64,000 bases of DNA from Bacillota bacterium. GTDB taxonomy: Bacteria; Bacillota; Clostridia; Peptostreptococcales; Anaerovoracaceae. Location of the stretch: NCBI GenBank assembly GCA_017432345.1, contig JAFRJI010000027.1:1-64000 (forward strand), in the 5' to 3' direction. Both the position numbers and the translations under genes were made by a program. The notes under the pieces were generated by a model. It did not search any database. It was given only the letters and a program-made list of their open reading frames with translations, and was not told the origin of the DNA. This document shows, one piece after another, positions 25,543 through 34,705 of the stretch; the stretch's first letter is position 1; each line of letters starts with the position of its first letter.

Positions 25543-26931
25543 ATGAGAGCAAAAGATTATCAGGCGATCCTGAAAGCCGCGTCGGAGGTGCTGGGCAGCG
25601 CTATGCACATCGTCGATGTGGACGGAATCACGATCCTATACAACGAAGAGATGGCCAGCCTTGAGAAAATCAAGGCCAGCGACGTGCTGGGGAAACCGTT
25701 CCGGAAGGTGTTCTCATCCATTCCGGAAGAAGAGAGCACATTGCTGGCGGCTTTGCGCGAGAAGAAATCGACGATGCATCAGGAGCAGACGTATCTGAAC
25801 GCCTACGGCAAGGAGATCACGACCATCAATTCGACGGTCCCGATTATCGTCGACGGGGAAGTGATCGCGGCGATGGAAGTGGCTAAGGACATCACGGACA
25901 TCAAGAACATGAGCGATACGATCCTCGACCTGCAAAGCGACCTACATCCGAACGAGAGCAAACCAAAAGGCATCAAGCAGTACCACTTCGACGACATCAT
26001 CGGCCGGGAGCAAGCGTTTGAAGAGATCGTGGCCAGGGCGAAGAAGGCGTCACGGAACGATGTAACGGTGCTGATCAACGGCGAGACCGGGACGGGCAAA
26101 GAGCTTTTTGCGCAGAGCATCCACTATGATGGACTGCGGAAAAACGGGCCGTTCTTGGCGCAGAACTGCGCGGCCATCCCGGAAAGCCTTCTCGAGGGCA
26201 TCCTGTTCGGAACGGCGAAGGGCGGCTTCACCGGTGCGGAAGACCGGGCCGGACTGTTCGAACAGGCCAATGGGGGAACGCTGCTGCTGGACGAAATCAG
26301 CGCCATGCCGATCGGCTTGCAGGGCAAGCTTCTGAGGGTTTTGCAGGAGGAATACATCCGGCGCGTGGGAGGCGCTAAGGACATCCCCGTCGACGTCCGG
26401 ATCATCGCGACGATCAACGAACCGGCGGAGAAACTGCTGGAAACCGGCGCGCTGCGAAGGGACCTGTATTACCGGCTGGGCATCGTCAACCTGCACATCC
26501 CGCCGCTGCGGGAGCGCAAGAGCGACATCCGAATCCTGGTCGACGAATTCTTGAAGAAGTACAACGACCGGTTCGGCAAAGAGGTGTGGATGGTGTCCGA
26601 AGGCGCAAAGCAAAAGCTTCTGGCTTACGATTATCCGGGCAATGTGCGTGAGCTGGAGAACATCATCATGAGCGCCGTGTCCATGGCGGATAACGAACAC
26701 GCGCTGACCGAAGAAGATATCAATATCGGTGGCGGCTACCGCGGCGCGAACCCGAAGATCGACGGGTTTACGGCGGACAGCGGGACGTTGGCGGAGTATT
26801 TGGAGGACATCGAGAAGACGCTGATCAGCCAGCATCTCATGGCGAACGAAGGGAATGTGTCCCAGACCGCGCGGGATCTGGGAATGCTGCGGCAGAACTT
26901 GCAGCATAAGATTCGGAAATACGGGATCTGA
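25543..26931 (+). CDS. RocR-like sigma-54-dependent activator with PAS domain
   Basis: This 462-residue protein activates sigma-54 promoters. It has an N-terminal PAS-like sensor (about 1-120), the AAA+ domain with Walker A NGETGTGKE (180-187), the sigma-54-contacting GGFTGA loop (227-232; usually GAFTGA), Walker B GTLLLDE, and a C-terminal Fis-type helix-turn-helix (SQTARDLGMLRQNLQHKI). The LFGTAKGGFTGA stretch resembles RocR, the Bacillus activator of arginine/ornithine catabolism. It lies just upstream of the ornithine operon, which has a sigma-54 promoter and two palindromes. ATG 25543 is chosen because of GGAGGA at the right distance; an open frame extends 23 codons further upstream across the promoter. 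Confidence 0.94.
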   Translation: MRAKDYQAILKAASEVLGSAMHIVDVDGITILYNEEMASLEKIKASDVLGKPFRKVFSSIPEEESTLLAALREKKSTMHQEQTYLNAYGKEITTINSTVPIIVDGEVIAAMEVAKDITDIKNMSDTILDLQSDLHPNESKPKGIKQYHFDDIIGREQAFEEIVARAKKASRNDVTVLINGETGTGKELFAQSIHYDGLRKNGPFLAQNCAAIPESLLEGILFGTAKGGFTGAEDRAGLFEQANGGTLLLDEISAMPIGLQGKLLRVLQEEYIRRVGGAKDIPVDVRIIATINEPAEKLLETGALRRDLYYRLGIVNLHIPPLRERKSDIRILVDEFLKKYNDRFGKEVWMVSEGAKQKLLAYDYPGNVRELENIIMSAVSMADNEHALTEEDINIGGGYRGANPKIDGFTADSGTLAEYLEDIEKTLISQHLMANEGNVSQTARDLGMLRQNLQHKIRKYGI

Positions 26932-26972
26932 GAGCCGGGAAAACACCGAAAACAGGCACTTTTACCGGCTTC

Positions 26973-27010
26973 TGCAAATATATTTGCATTATATGTGCAA
27001 ATATATTTGC
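26973..27010. promoter_or_regulatory. Two enhancer palindromes for the sigma-54 activator
   Basis: TGCAAATATATTTGCA (26973-26988) and TGCAAATATATTTGC (26996-27010) are perfect palindromes 23 bases apart centre to centre. They lie about 125-150 bases upstream of the sigma-54 promoter, the expected enhancer distance. Confidence 0.85.
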
Positions 27011-27126
27011 TTTTTTATTGGACGGGACTATATCGGGCTAAAGCAACAAAGCGAAAAAGCAGCCGCAACCGTTGAAATTCCAATGGTTACAGCGGATACA
27101 AAAAATGTTCAAAAAACACTCCGAAT

Positions 27127-27142
27127 TGGCACACAACTTGCT
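27127..27142 (+). promoter_or_regulatory. Sigma-54 promoter of the ornithine operon
   Basis: TGGCAC (27127-27132), five bases, TTGCT (27138-27142): full match to the -24/-12 consensus. A leader of about 90 bases precedes ord. The 313-base gap 26932-27244 otherwise holds only the enhancer palindromes and no gene. Confidence 0.92.
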
Positions 27143-27244
27143 CATATATTAGGATGCCTGCCGGGGGACCGGATCATCGGCCGCTCAGCGGGTATAGGAT
27201 AGTTCATTAATTATGAATAATAAAATGAAAAGGAGAAATTAACT

Positions 27245-28303
27245 ATGGAAAACGTAAAAGTAATCATCTGGGGTCTTGGCGCTATGGGCGGCGGCGTTGC
27301 CGACATGCTGCTTTCAAAGAAGGGCGTAGACATTGTAGGCGTTGCTGGTAGAGAGCACAAGCAGGGTCACTCAATGTATGAGTTTATCAAGACCGAAAAG
27401 GGCGACAGAGAAGACGTTATTATCAAAGCTCCGGAAGAGATCATCAAGCCGGGTGCTGCTGACATCGTCGTCCTCTGCACAGACTCTTTCACAAAGGAAG
27501 CATTCCCAAGAATGAAGTTCATCCTCGAGCAGGGAATCAACTGCATCACTTCCGCTGAGGAAATGGCTTATCCGAAGGCTCAGAGCCCGGAACTGGCTGA
27601 AGAACTTGACAGAATCGCTAAGGAAAATGGCGTTTCCATCCTGGGAACCGGCATCAACCCTGGACACATCATGGACCTGCTCGTACTCGTTATGACTGGC
27701 TGCATGATCAATGTTGAACATATTCTTTCCAGAAGAGTTAACTCCCTGTCACCGTTCGGACCAGTTGTTATGCACGAACAGGGCATCGGCGTTTCCGTCG
27801 AAGAATTCCAGGAAAGAAAAGCTAACGGCACTATGTCCGGTCATGTTGGATTCGCAGAATCCGTTGGCATGATGGCTGAAGGTCTTGGCCTGAAGGTCGA
27901 AGAGTTCTCACAGGACATGAACCCGATCGTAACCGATGTTGACAGAAAGTCCCCTTATGGCTTTGCAGCAGCTGGCTCCTGCGCAGGCGTTGCAATGGAA
28001 GCTGACGCAGTTCTGTCCAACGGCATGAAGGTCAGAATGGAGCACCCGCAGCAGATCGAACCGGAACAGGTTGGGGTACAGACTGGCGACTATGTCATCC
28101 TCGAAGGAACTCCTGCAGTTAACATGGTCAACAGCCCTGAGGTTGAAGGCGGACTGGGAACCATCGCAATGTGCACGAACATGATCCCACAGGTCATCAA
28201 CGCTGAACCAGGACTGAAGACAATGATCGACCTGCCGATTCCTCGTTGCCTGATGGGTGATGTAAGAGACAGAATCGACCCGGCTAAGAAGATCGTTAAA
28301 TAA
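27245..28303 (+). CDS. ord: 2,4-diaminopentanoate dehydrogenase
   Basis: Ord oxidatively deaminates 2,4-diaminopentanoate to 2-amino-4-oxopentanoate with NAD(P)+, in the oxidative ornithine pathway known from Clostridium sticklandii. The 352 residues have an N-terminal Rossmann fold (VIIWGLGAMGGGVADML), CTDSFTKEAFPRM, and GTGINPGHIMDLL, all typical of this family. AAAAGGAGA precedes the ATG. It is the first gene of a six-gene operon that includes the thiolase and aminomutase for the steps on either side. AGA dominates its arginines, suggesting strong expression. Confidence 0.95.
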   Translation: MENVKVIIWGLGAMGGGVADMLLSKKGVDIVGVAGREHKQGHSMYEFIKTEKGDREDVIIKAPEEIIKPGAADIVVLCTDSFTKEAFPRMKFILEQGINCITSAEEMAYPKAQSPELAEELDRIAKENGVSILGTGINPGHIMDLLVLVMTGCMINVEHILSRRVNSLSPFGPVVMHEQGIGVSVEEFQERKANGTMSGHVGFAESVGMMAEGLGLKVEEFSQDMNPIVTDVDRKSPYGFAAAGSCAGVAMEADAVLSNGMKVRMEHPQQIEPEQVGVQTGDYVILEGTPAVNMVNSPEVEGGLGTIAMCTNMIPQVINAEPGLKTMIDLPIPRCLMGDVRDRIDPAKKIVK

Positions 28304-28391
28304 GATAGTTAATTACTACCGATTGAAATAACATCATGGGGCACGGCTGAATATCCGCAGTTCGTGCCTCATGTTGACAAAGGAGACAAAA

Positions 28392-28697
28392 ATGGCAAAA
28401 AAAGGCGATTGGGTACGCATCCACAGTATCGTGCTGAAGGCAGAAGAAAGAACTGCGAAACTTCCGGAAGATACGAAGAAATGCGACCTCGAACAGTGGA
28501 CAAAGGGCTTTTTGCTCGCAGACGCTGAGATCGGTGATGAAGTAGAAGTGGAAACAGTAGTCGGCAGAATCGAAAAGGGTACTCTGATCGACGATTTCCC
28601 TTACTATGATCACAGTTACGGAAAGTTCGTTCCGGAGCTGATCGAAGTTGACAAGGTATTGAGAAAAGAGATGGCTGAGATAGGAGGTGTTAGATAA
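28392..28697 (+). CDS. ortA: 2-amino-4-oxopentanoate thiolase, alpha subunit
   Basis: OrtA is the small partner of the PLP-dependent thiolase that splits 2-amino-4-oxopentanoate with CoA into alanine and acetyl-CoA. ATG 28392 follows AAAGGAGAC and gives 101 residues; an in-frame ATG seven codons upstream lacks a ribosome site. The protein starts KKGDWVRIHSIVLKAEER and is mostly beta strands, with the GDEVEVETVVGR segment seen in this family. The stop overlaps the ortB start (TAATG), so synthesis is coupled at equal levels. Confidence 0.93.
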   Translation: MAKKGDWVRIHSIVLKAEERTAKLPEDTKKCDLEQWTKGFLLADAEIGDEVEVETVVGRIEKGTLIDDFPYYDHSYGKFVPELIEVDKVLRKEMAEIGGVR

Positions 28698-30106
28698 TGG
28701 CACTGGCAAAAGACTATGCATCCGTCATGGGAAGATCCAATGATATCCAGAAAGACGCTCTGGGACTGGACTATGCGGAATTTGAAACATCCCCTATTTC
28801 TTTCGACTATGATAAGCTCATGACTTCCACGGGTTACACTCTGGAAGAGGTAAACAGAGTACAGAGCCAGTTCGGCGTCGGCAACACGCCGCTGCTGGAA
28901 GCAAGAAACATCACAAAGCTGGCTCGTAAGTATGCGAAGCCGGGTTATGGCGCAAGAATCTTCATCAAGGATGAAGCGGCGAACCCATCCGGTTCCTTCA
29001 AGGACAGACGTGCGGCATGCGCTGTTTACCACGCAAAGAAGCTGGGTTACAAAGGCGTTATGGCTGCCACTTCCGGCAACTATGGTGCTGCCGTTGCATC
29101 ACAGGCCGCGATCCAGGGTCTGAAGTGCATCATCGTTCAGGAATGCTACGACTCCCACGGAGTTGGACAGCCTGAAATCGTTGAAAAGGCTCGTAAGTGC
29201 GAAGCTCTGGGCGCGGAAGTCGTTCAGCTGACCGTAGGACCGGAGCTGTTCTACTCCTTCCTGTCGATCCTGGAAGACACCGGTTACTTCAATGCATCCC
29301 TGTATTCACCGTTCGGTATCGCAGGCGTTGATACGCTGGGATATGAAATCGTAATGCAGTGCAGAGAAAAGCTGGGCAAGGATCCGGATATGGTAGTCTG
29401 CACAACGGCTGGCGGCGGCATGACGACCGGTACTGCCCGCGGCGTCAGAATGGCTGGCTGCGATGCAGAGATCGTAGGCGCATCCATCGACCTGAGCGGC
29501 CTTTCCATGGCTTCCGACATCGACTTCAATAAGAAGTCCTGCACGACCGGACATACCGGATTCGGCGTTCCTTACGCAACTGATCCGGACCACAGTGACG
29601 TTCCTAGATCCGCGGCCCGTCCGCTGAGATACATGGACAGATACGTTACGATCACCCAGGGCGAGATCATGGAGATGACGGAAATGCTGGCACAGCTGGA
29701 AGGTATCGAGAGAGGACCTGCCGGACAGACTTCACTGGCAGCAGCGTTCTCACTGGCTCAGGATCTTCCGGAAGACGCGATCCTGGTCGTTTCCGAAACT
29801 GAATACACCGGCGCCGGCAAGCACGTACAGCCGCAGCTGTGGTTTGCTAAGGAAAACGGCATCGAAGTTAAACTCGGCGACCCTAAGGACGAAGTCCCTG
29901 GTAAGAGCGTAGTTCTGCCATCAAGCCCTGCACTCTTCCAGTACAAGGAAGCTGACATCAACCACTTTAGACAGTCCCTGATCAAGAAGGCTGTCAAGAA
30001 GGCAGGCGTTAAGCCGTCCGATGCAGACCTCGAGTTCCTGGCCGTTGAGACCAAGACCGATGTTGAATTCGTAAAGAAGACGTTGGAAGAAAACGGTCTT
30101 CTGTAA
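28697..30106 (+). CDS. ortB: 2-amino-4-oxopentanoate thiolase, beta subunit
   Basis: OrtB carries pyridoxal phosphate and the active site of the thiolase. The 469-residue protein has the fold of threonine synthase-like enzymes: the PLP lysine lies in NPSGSFKDRRAACA, the phosphate-binding loop in ATSGNYGAAVASQ, and a glycine-rich TTAGGGMTTG. It starts at the ATG overlapping the ortA stop. A hairpin in the following 111-base gap separates it from the aminomutase genes. Arginine codons are mainly AGA with some CGT, like its operon partners. Confidence 0.95.
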   Translation: MALAKDYASVMGRSNDIQKDALGLDYAEFETSPISFDYDKLMTSTGYTLEEVNRVQSQFGVGNTPLLEARNITKLARKYAKPGYGARIFIKDEAANPSGSFKDRRAACAVYHAKKLGYKGVMAATSGNYGAAVASQAAIQGLKCIIVQECYDSHGVGQPEIVEKARKCEALGAEVVQLTVGPELFYSFLSILEDTGYFNASLYSPFGIAGVDTLGYEIVMQCREKLGKDPDMVVCTTAGGGMTTGTARGVRMAGCDAEIVGASIDLSGLSMASDIDFNKKSCTTGHTGFGVPYATDPDHSDVPRSAARPLRYMDRYVTITQGEIMEMTEMLAQLEGIERGPAGQTSLAAAFSLAQDLPEDAILVVSETEYTGAGKHVQPQLWFAKENGIEVKLGDPKDEVPGKSVVLPSSPALFQYKEADINHFRQSLIKKAVKKAGVKPSDADLEFLAVETKTDVEFVKKTLEENGLL

Positions 30107-30133
30107 GACGGACAAGCAAGGTTAAGACACTTA

Positions 30134-30173
30134 TCGACGGCGGACGAAGCCACGCGCTTCGTCTTCCGCCGAT
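30134..30173 (+). other. Intercistronic hairpin between ortB and oraS
   Basis: CGGCGGA-CGAAG (30138-30149) pairs with CTTCG and TCCGCCG (30157-30171) around a 7-base loop with a 3-base bulge. No T-run follows, so it looks like an mRNA processing or stability element rather than a terminator. Confidence 0.65.
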
Positions 30174-30217
30174 GACTGTAAGAAGCCGATCACAATGATT
30201 ATATAGGAGAAAAAAGG

Positions 30218-30571
30218 ATGAGAAGAGACGACGATTTTGCAGAACGCAGAAAACACATTGCCAATCTGACAGATGAAGAACTCTACGACAGATTTTGGGA
30301 ACTGGTAGACCAGGTCGTAGATCCACTGCTTGAGCTTGGAAGAAAGAACACAACTCCTTCCGTAGAAAGAGCTGTACTTCTGAGAATGGGCGTATCATCA
30401 CTCGATACTCAGAAGGTAGTTGAAGGCTGCACGGACAGAGGTCTTATGGGACACGGTGCTGGCCATGTAGTTTATAAGGTAATGCAGGCACACGACCTCT
30501 CAGCAAAGGAAGCCGCTGAAAAGCTGGTTGCCGGCGAATACTGGGACGAAGTAGTAGCGAGTTTCAAGTAA
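30218..30571 (+). CDS. oraS: D-ornithine 4,5-aminomutase, small subunit
   Basis: OraS is the 117-residue partner of OraE in the adenosylcobalamin- and PLP-dependent enzyme that moves the terminal amino group of D-ornithine to C4, making 2,4-diaminopentanoate. The protein is mostly helical; the GLMGHGAGHVVYKVM segment and KLVAGEYWDEV tail fit OraS proteins. A good AGGAGAAAA site precedes the ATG. oraE follows after 12 bases with its own AAGGAGG. Function rests on similarity plus the adjacent large subunit. Confidence 0.95.
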   Translation: MRRDDDFAERRKHIANLTDEELYDRFWELVDQVVDPLLELGRKNTTPSVERAVLLRMGVSSLDTQKVVEGCTDRGLMGHGAGHVVYKVMQAHDLSAKEAAEKLVAGEYWDEVVASFK

Positions 30572-30583
30572 GGAGGTAGCAGC

Positions 30584-32824
30584 ATGTCAGATTTCAAATT
30601 AGAACCTAACGAAAAGTTGAACATAAGAGAGATCCTGAAGGACCTCGACAAGTATGAACCAAGAAGAAGAGGCTGGCACTGGAGAGAGCCGGATCCTGGC
30701 TGCAAGCTTGGACCATTTGAATATCATGATTGTTCAAAGCCTCTGAAGAACAGCGTAGGACTTCCTCCTGCCAAGTACTTCGAAGACGCTGACCCGCAGC
30801 CAATGCCGGTCATCACTACGGAAATCGCTTCCGGAAGATTCGAAGACGACATCAGAAGAATGAGAATGGGCGCATGGCATGGTGCTGACCACCTGATGGT
30901 AATCAGACACATGGGCCAGTCCCACATCGACGGACTGATGGAAGGTACTCCGCAGGGTATCGGCGGCGTTCCTATCACCCGTAAGCAGGTCAGAGCGCAG
31001 AGAAAAGCCTGTGACATCATCGAGGACGAAGTTGGCCGTCCGATCAACTATCACTCCTACGTATCCGGCGTAGCTGGCCCGGACGTAGCGGTCATGTTCG
31101 CTGAAGAAGGCGTCAACGGCGCTCACCAGGACCCTCAGTACAATGTACTGTACAGAGACATCAACGCGATCCGTTCATTCGTAGACGCATGTGAATCCAA
31201 AAAAATCATGGCATGGGCAGATATGCTCCAGATCGACGGCGCGCACAACGCGAACGCGACAGCCAGAGATGCTTGGAAGGTAATGCCGGAGCTGATCGTA
31301 CAGCACTCCATCAACTCAAGATTTTCGGAGAAAGTCGGTATCAAACCGGATCTGATTTCACTGTCGACCGTACCTCCGACAGCAGTACCGGGACCTCTGA
31401 TGTACTATGACCTGCCATATGCAGTCGCACTCCGTGACATCTGTGGAAGATACAAGATGAGATGCCAGCAGAACACGAAGTACATCTGCTCCTCAGCTAG
31501 AGAAGCTACCGTAACTCATGTTCTGGACATGTTCATTTCCAAGCTGACTTCCGTAGACATCCAGTCAACCATCACTCCTGACGAAGGAAGAAACGTTCCT
31601 TGGCACATCTACAACATCGAAGCCTGCGACAATGCGAAGCAGACTCTGATCGGTATGGACGGCCTTATGGAAATGGTTGAACTGAAGAAAGACGGTCCGC
31701 TGAGAGAGAACGCCAGAGAGATCAAGGAAAGAGCGCTTCTGTTCATGGAAGAAATGGTTGAAGTCGGCGGTTACTTCAAGGCTGTTGAAGAAGGATTCTT
31801 CGTTGACTCCGGCAAGTACCCGGAAAGAAACGGCGATGGTATCGCCCGTAAACTGGACGGCGGCGTAGGCTATGGCTATATCTTCGAAAGAGAAGACGAC
31901 TACATGGCTCCTGTAACGGCGCACTTCGGTTACAATAACGTGGAACAGTATGGCGGAGACCCAGAGAATCCATCAGCCCTCATCGGCGGATGCACCTTCG
32001 AAGACAGAAGCAAGATCGTTTACATCGACGAACTTGATGAGGAAGACAATGTAAACGTAAGATTGGACAAGGTCGCCAAGTACCACAACGGCGAAGCCAT
32101 CATTCCGGAAGTTGAATGGTGCGGCGACGGAATCATCCTGTTGACCATGTGCATTCCGACACACGCCAGAGCCGCTGAAGCGGTCGCGCTGGAAATCGGC
32201 CACAAGCTTGGTCTTGAGGATCCAGTCGTTATCAGTAAGGAAGTTCTGCAGCCGGCAGAAGGTACCCGTGTCGAAATGAAGGGCAAAGTTCCATTCGACA
32301 TCGATCCTTCCACCCTCGAGATCCCGGCACCACCGCATCACCAGTCAGATGCTGTTCTCTACAAAGAATTCGAAGAGCATCCAATGGTCGTTGTCTGCGG
32401 TACTGTCGGAAACGACGAACACTCCGTAGGACTTCGTGAGATCATCAACATCAAGCACGGCGGAATCGAGAAGTGGGGCGTCAAGGTCAACTACCTCGGC
32501 ACCTCCGTCCCGGTCGAAAAGTTGGTCGACGCGGCTGTCGAGCTGAACGCGAACGCCATCCTGGCATCAACGATCATTTCACACGACAACGTTCACTATA
32601 AGAACATGAAGAAGATCAATGAGCTGGCCATCGAAAAGGGCATCCGTGACAAGGTCATCATCGCAGCAGGCGGAACGCAGGTAATTCCTGAAGAAGCTAG
32701 AGAAACCGGTATCGATGAAGGTTTCGGAAGAGATTCCCACGGTATCGACGTAGCAACCTTCCTCTGCGAAGAAGCAATGAGAAGACGTGGAGAAGAACCA
32801 CCTGAAGTACAGGAAGTTATCTAA
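30584..32824 (+). CDS. oraE: D-ornithine 4,5-aminomutase, large subunit
   Basis: OraE binds both cofactors of the aminomutase. The 746 residues contain an N-terminal TIM-barrel region with PLP-binding segments and a C-terminal cobalamin-binding Rossmann domain: the B12 motif DEHSVG (DxHxxG) at about 607, and further on the SHDNVHYKNMKKINEL segment holding the lysine region used for PLP in the C. sticklandii enzyme. Length is normal for the family. Codon use is strongly AGA-biased, as in the preceding genes and unlike the next one. A GC-rich hairpin follows. Confidence 0.95.
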   Translation: MSDFKLEPNEKLNIREILKDLDKYEPRRRGWHWREPDPGCKLGPFEYHDCSKPLKNSVGLPPAKYFEDADPQPMPVITTEIASGRFEDDIRRMRMGAWHGADHLMVIRHMGQSHIDGLMEGTPQGIGGVPITRKQVRAQRKACDIIEDEVGRPINYHSYVSGVAGPDVAVMFAEEGVNGAHQDPQYNVLYRDINAIRSFVDACESKKIMAWADMLQIDGAHNANATARDAWKVMPELIVQHSINSRFSEKVGIKPDLISLSTVPPTAVPGPLMYYDLPYAVALRDICGRYKMRCQQNTKYICSSAREATVTHVLDMFISKLTSVDIQSTITPDEGRNVPWHIYNIEACDNAKQTLIGMDGLMEMVELKKDGPLRENAREIKERALLFMEEMVEVGGYFKAVEEGFFVDSGKYPERNGDGIARKLDGGVGYGYIFEREDDYMAPVTAHFGYNNVEQYGGDPENPSALIGGCTFEDRSKIVYIDELDEEDNVNVRLDKVAKYHNGEAIIPEVEWCGDGIILLTMCIPTHARAAEAVALEIGHKLGLEDPVVISKEVLQPAEGTRVEMKGKVPFDIDPSTLEIPAPPHHQSDAVLYKEFEEHPMVVVCGTVGNDEHSVGLREIINIKHGGIEKWGVKVNYLGTSVPVEKLVDAAVELNANAILASTIISHDNVHYKNMKKINELAIEKGIRDKVIIAAGGTQVIPEEARETGIDEGFGRDSHGIDVATFLCEEAMRRRGEEPPEVQEVI

Positions 32825-32840
32825 CACAAAACCAATTTAT

Positions 32841-32877
32841 AATCACACAGGGGCCGGCCATCAGGCCGGCCCTGATT
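32841..32877 (+). other. Intercistronic hairpin between oraE and the reactivase gene
   Basis: GGGCCGGCC (32851-32859) and GGCCGGCCC (32864-32872) form a perfect 9-bp stem with a 4-base loop, flanked by AATCA/TGATT. There is no T-run. It may block 3' decay and lower expression of the gene after it. Confidence 0.75.
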
Positions 32878-32895
32878 ATATCGAAAGGAACAACA

Positions 32896-34680
32896 ATGAG
32901 AGTGGATGTATTAGTAGCTGAGATCGGCTCAACCACGACAGTAGTAAATGCATTCAAAGATATCGATACTGACAATCCCGTTTTCTGGGCGCAGGGACAG
33001 GCACCGACTTCCGTGCTGGAAGGCGACGTCAGAGTCGGCCTGCAGGGCGCCATCGATGATCTTTGCGCCAAAAAGGGAATCGACAGTCTGGAATACGACG
33101 AGATGCTGGCGACATCATCGGCAGCCGGCGGACTGAAGATGACCGTGCACGGGCTCGTCTATGACATGACGGCACGGGCGGCCAAAGAAGCCGCACTCGG
33201 AGCCGGCGGGATCATCCACTATGTAACAGCGGGAAAACTCCGCCGTACAGACCTTGCCAAGATCAAAGAGATCCAGCCGAACCTGATCCTCATCGCCGGC
33301 GGCGTCGACTACGGCGAACGGGACACGGCCCTCGACAACGCTGAGAAGATCCGCAGCCTCGGGCTGAAGACGCCGGTCATCTACGCCGGAAACATCGAGA
33401 ACCAGGAAGAAATGGAATTGATCTTCGACGAGGAGTCCGGCCAAAAACTTTACAACGTCGAAAACGTCTATCCGAAAATCGACGACATGAACGTGGAGCC
33501 TTGCCGCAAAGTCATCCAGGATGCCTTTGAAGATCACATCACCAACGCACCGGGCATGGAACACGTCCGCGATATGGTCAACGGACCAATCATCCCGACG
33601 CCGGGCGCCGTCATGCAGTGTACAAAGCTTTTGCATGAGTGTCTGGGAGAAGTGATGGTCATCGACGTCGGCGGGGCGACGACAGACGTGCACTCCGTTT
33701 GCAGAGAGTCGGACAACGTCGCGCGCATTCTGACCGCGCCGGAACCGCTGGCGAAGCGGACCGTGGAAGGCGACCTGGGCGTATACGTCAACAGGATGAA
33801 AGTCATCGAGTCCATCGGTGAGGAGGAATTCCGCAAGAAAGCGGCGGAAGCGGGTTTTGATCCGGACAAGACGCTGGAGACCTACGTGGCCATCCCAAAA
33901 AACGAAGATGAATTCAAGCTGGTCGAGATGCTGACCGAGGAAGCCGTCATGAAGGCGGTCGAGCGGCATGCCGGCCAGATCCGATACATTTACGGCCCAA
34001 GCGGCAGAAGCACCGTCGCGGAGGGCAAAGACCTGACACCGGTCAAGTACATCGTCGGCACCGGCGGCGCGCTGACCCGGCTCCCGCACCGCGTGGAGAT
34101 CATGGGGCGCATCCACCAGTACGACCAGACCGGCACGAAGCTCTTTCCGACGCATCATGCAAAAATCGCCGTGGATAACGACTACATCATGGCGTCGCTG
34201 GGTGTGCTCAGCGTGAAGCACCGGGAAGGTGCCATCAAGTTGCTCGAAAAGAGCCTCGGCTTCAAGTTCGAGAAACCGGAAGAAAACGAGTACGGTATCA
34301 AGTCAAAGGCCGCGCAGGGCGAACTGGCGGATGCAGCGGAACTGCCGGCGGCACTGGCTGACGCGGCGGCTGAGCTGGCCGAAAAGGACGCCAAGCGCGA
34401 GGAACTGATCAAGCACATCCTGGAATGTGAAGAGCAGGGCTACGACATGACCGCGTACAAGCTGGACCTCGGCCTGATCACCGAAGAAGAGGCGGAAGCC
34501 ATCGAAGCCGCAAAGGCCAAAGAAGAAGGCGAGCGGATCATGGAAGAAGCGGCGGCGAAAGACCGGAAGATGGTCAGGGCCTGCGGATTCGGCGAGCTTG
34601 GAGAAGACGGCCGGCCGAAGTGCAACCGCGAGTGCCATATCTGTGCGCATGTCCATTGCCCGTTCCGGAATAAGGATTGA
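32896..34680 (+). CDS. GlmL/MutL-like reactivase for the aminomutase, with cysteine-rich tail
   Basis: This 594-residue protein resembles GlmL, the ASKHA-type ATPase found beside adenosylcobalamin mutases and thought to exchange damaged cofactor. The ATPase loops are EIGSTTTVVNAF (start) and IDVGGATTDVHSV (about 255-267), with GTGGALTRLP further on. After about residue 465 comes an unusual extension: an Ala/Glu-rich coiled-coil-like stretch and a tail with CGF, then CNRECHICAHVHC, six cysteines that could hold metal. Arginines are mixed CGG/CGC/AGA, so it is probably less expressed than the aminomutase. In this operon its target should be OraSE. Confidence 0.88.
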   Translation: MRVDVLVAEIGSTTTVVNAFKDIDTDNPVFWAQGQAPTSVLEGDVRVGLQGAIDDLCAKKGIDSLEYDEMLATSSAAGGLKMTVHGLVYDMTARAAKEAALGAGGIIHYVTAGKLRRTDLAKIKEIQPNLILIAGGVDYGERDTALDNAEKIRSLGLKTPVIYAGNIENQEEMELIFDEESGQKLYNVENVYPKIDDMNVEPCRKVIQDAFEDHITNAPGMEHVRDMVNGPIIPTPGAVMQCTKLLHECLGEVMVIDVGGATTDVHSVCRESDNVARILTAPEPLAKRTVEGDLGVYVNRMKVIESIGEEEFRKKAAEAGFDPDKTLETYVAIPKNEDEFKLVEMLTEEAVMKAVERHAGQIRYIYGPSGRSTVAEGKDLTPVKYIVGTGGALTRLPHRVEIMGRIHQYDQTGTKLFPTHHAKIAVDNDYIMASLGVLSVKHREGAIKLLEKSLGFKFEKPEENEYGIKSKAAQGELADAAELPAALADAAAELAEKDAKREELIKHILECEEQGYDMTAYKLDLGLITEEEAEAIEAAKAKEEGERIMEEAAAKDRKMVRACGFGELGEDGRPKCNRECHICAHVHCPFRNKD

Positions 34681-34705
34681 GTGAAAAAACAAATAGTATA
34701 ACATG

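Noticed and set aside
27213..27242. Nine-codon leader peptide before ord
   Set aside because: No ribosome site for it and no run of regulatory codons or attenuator hairpin.
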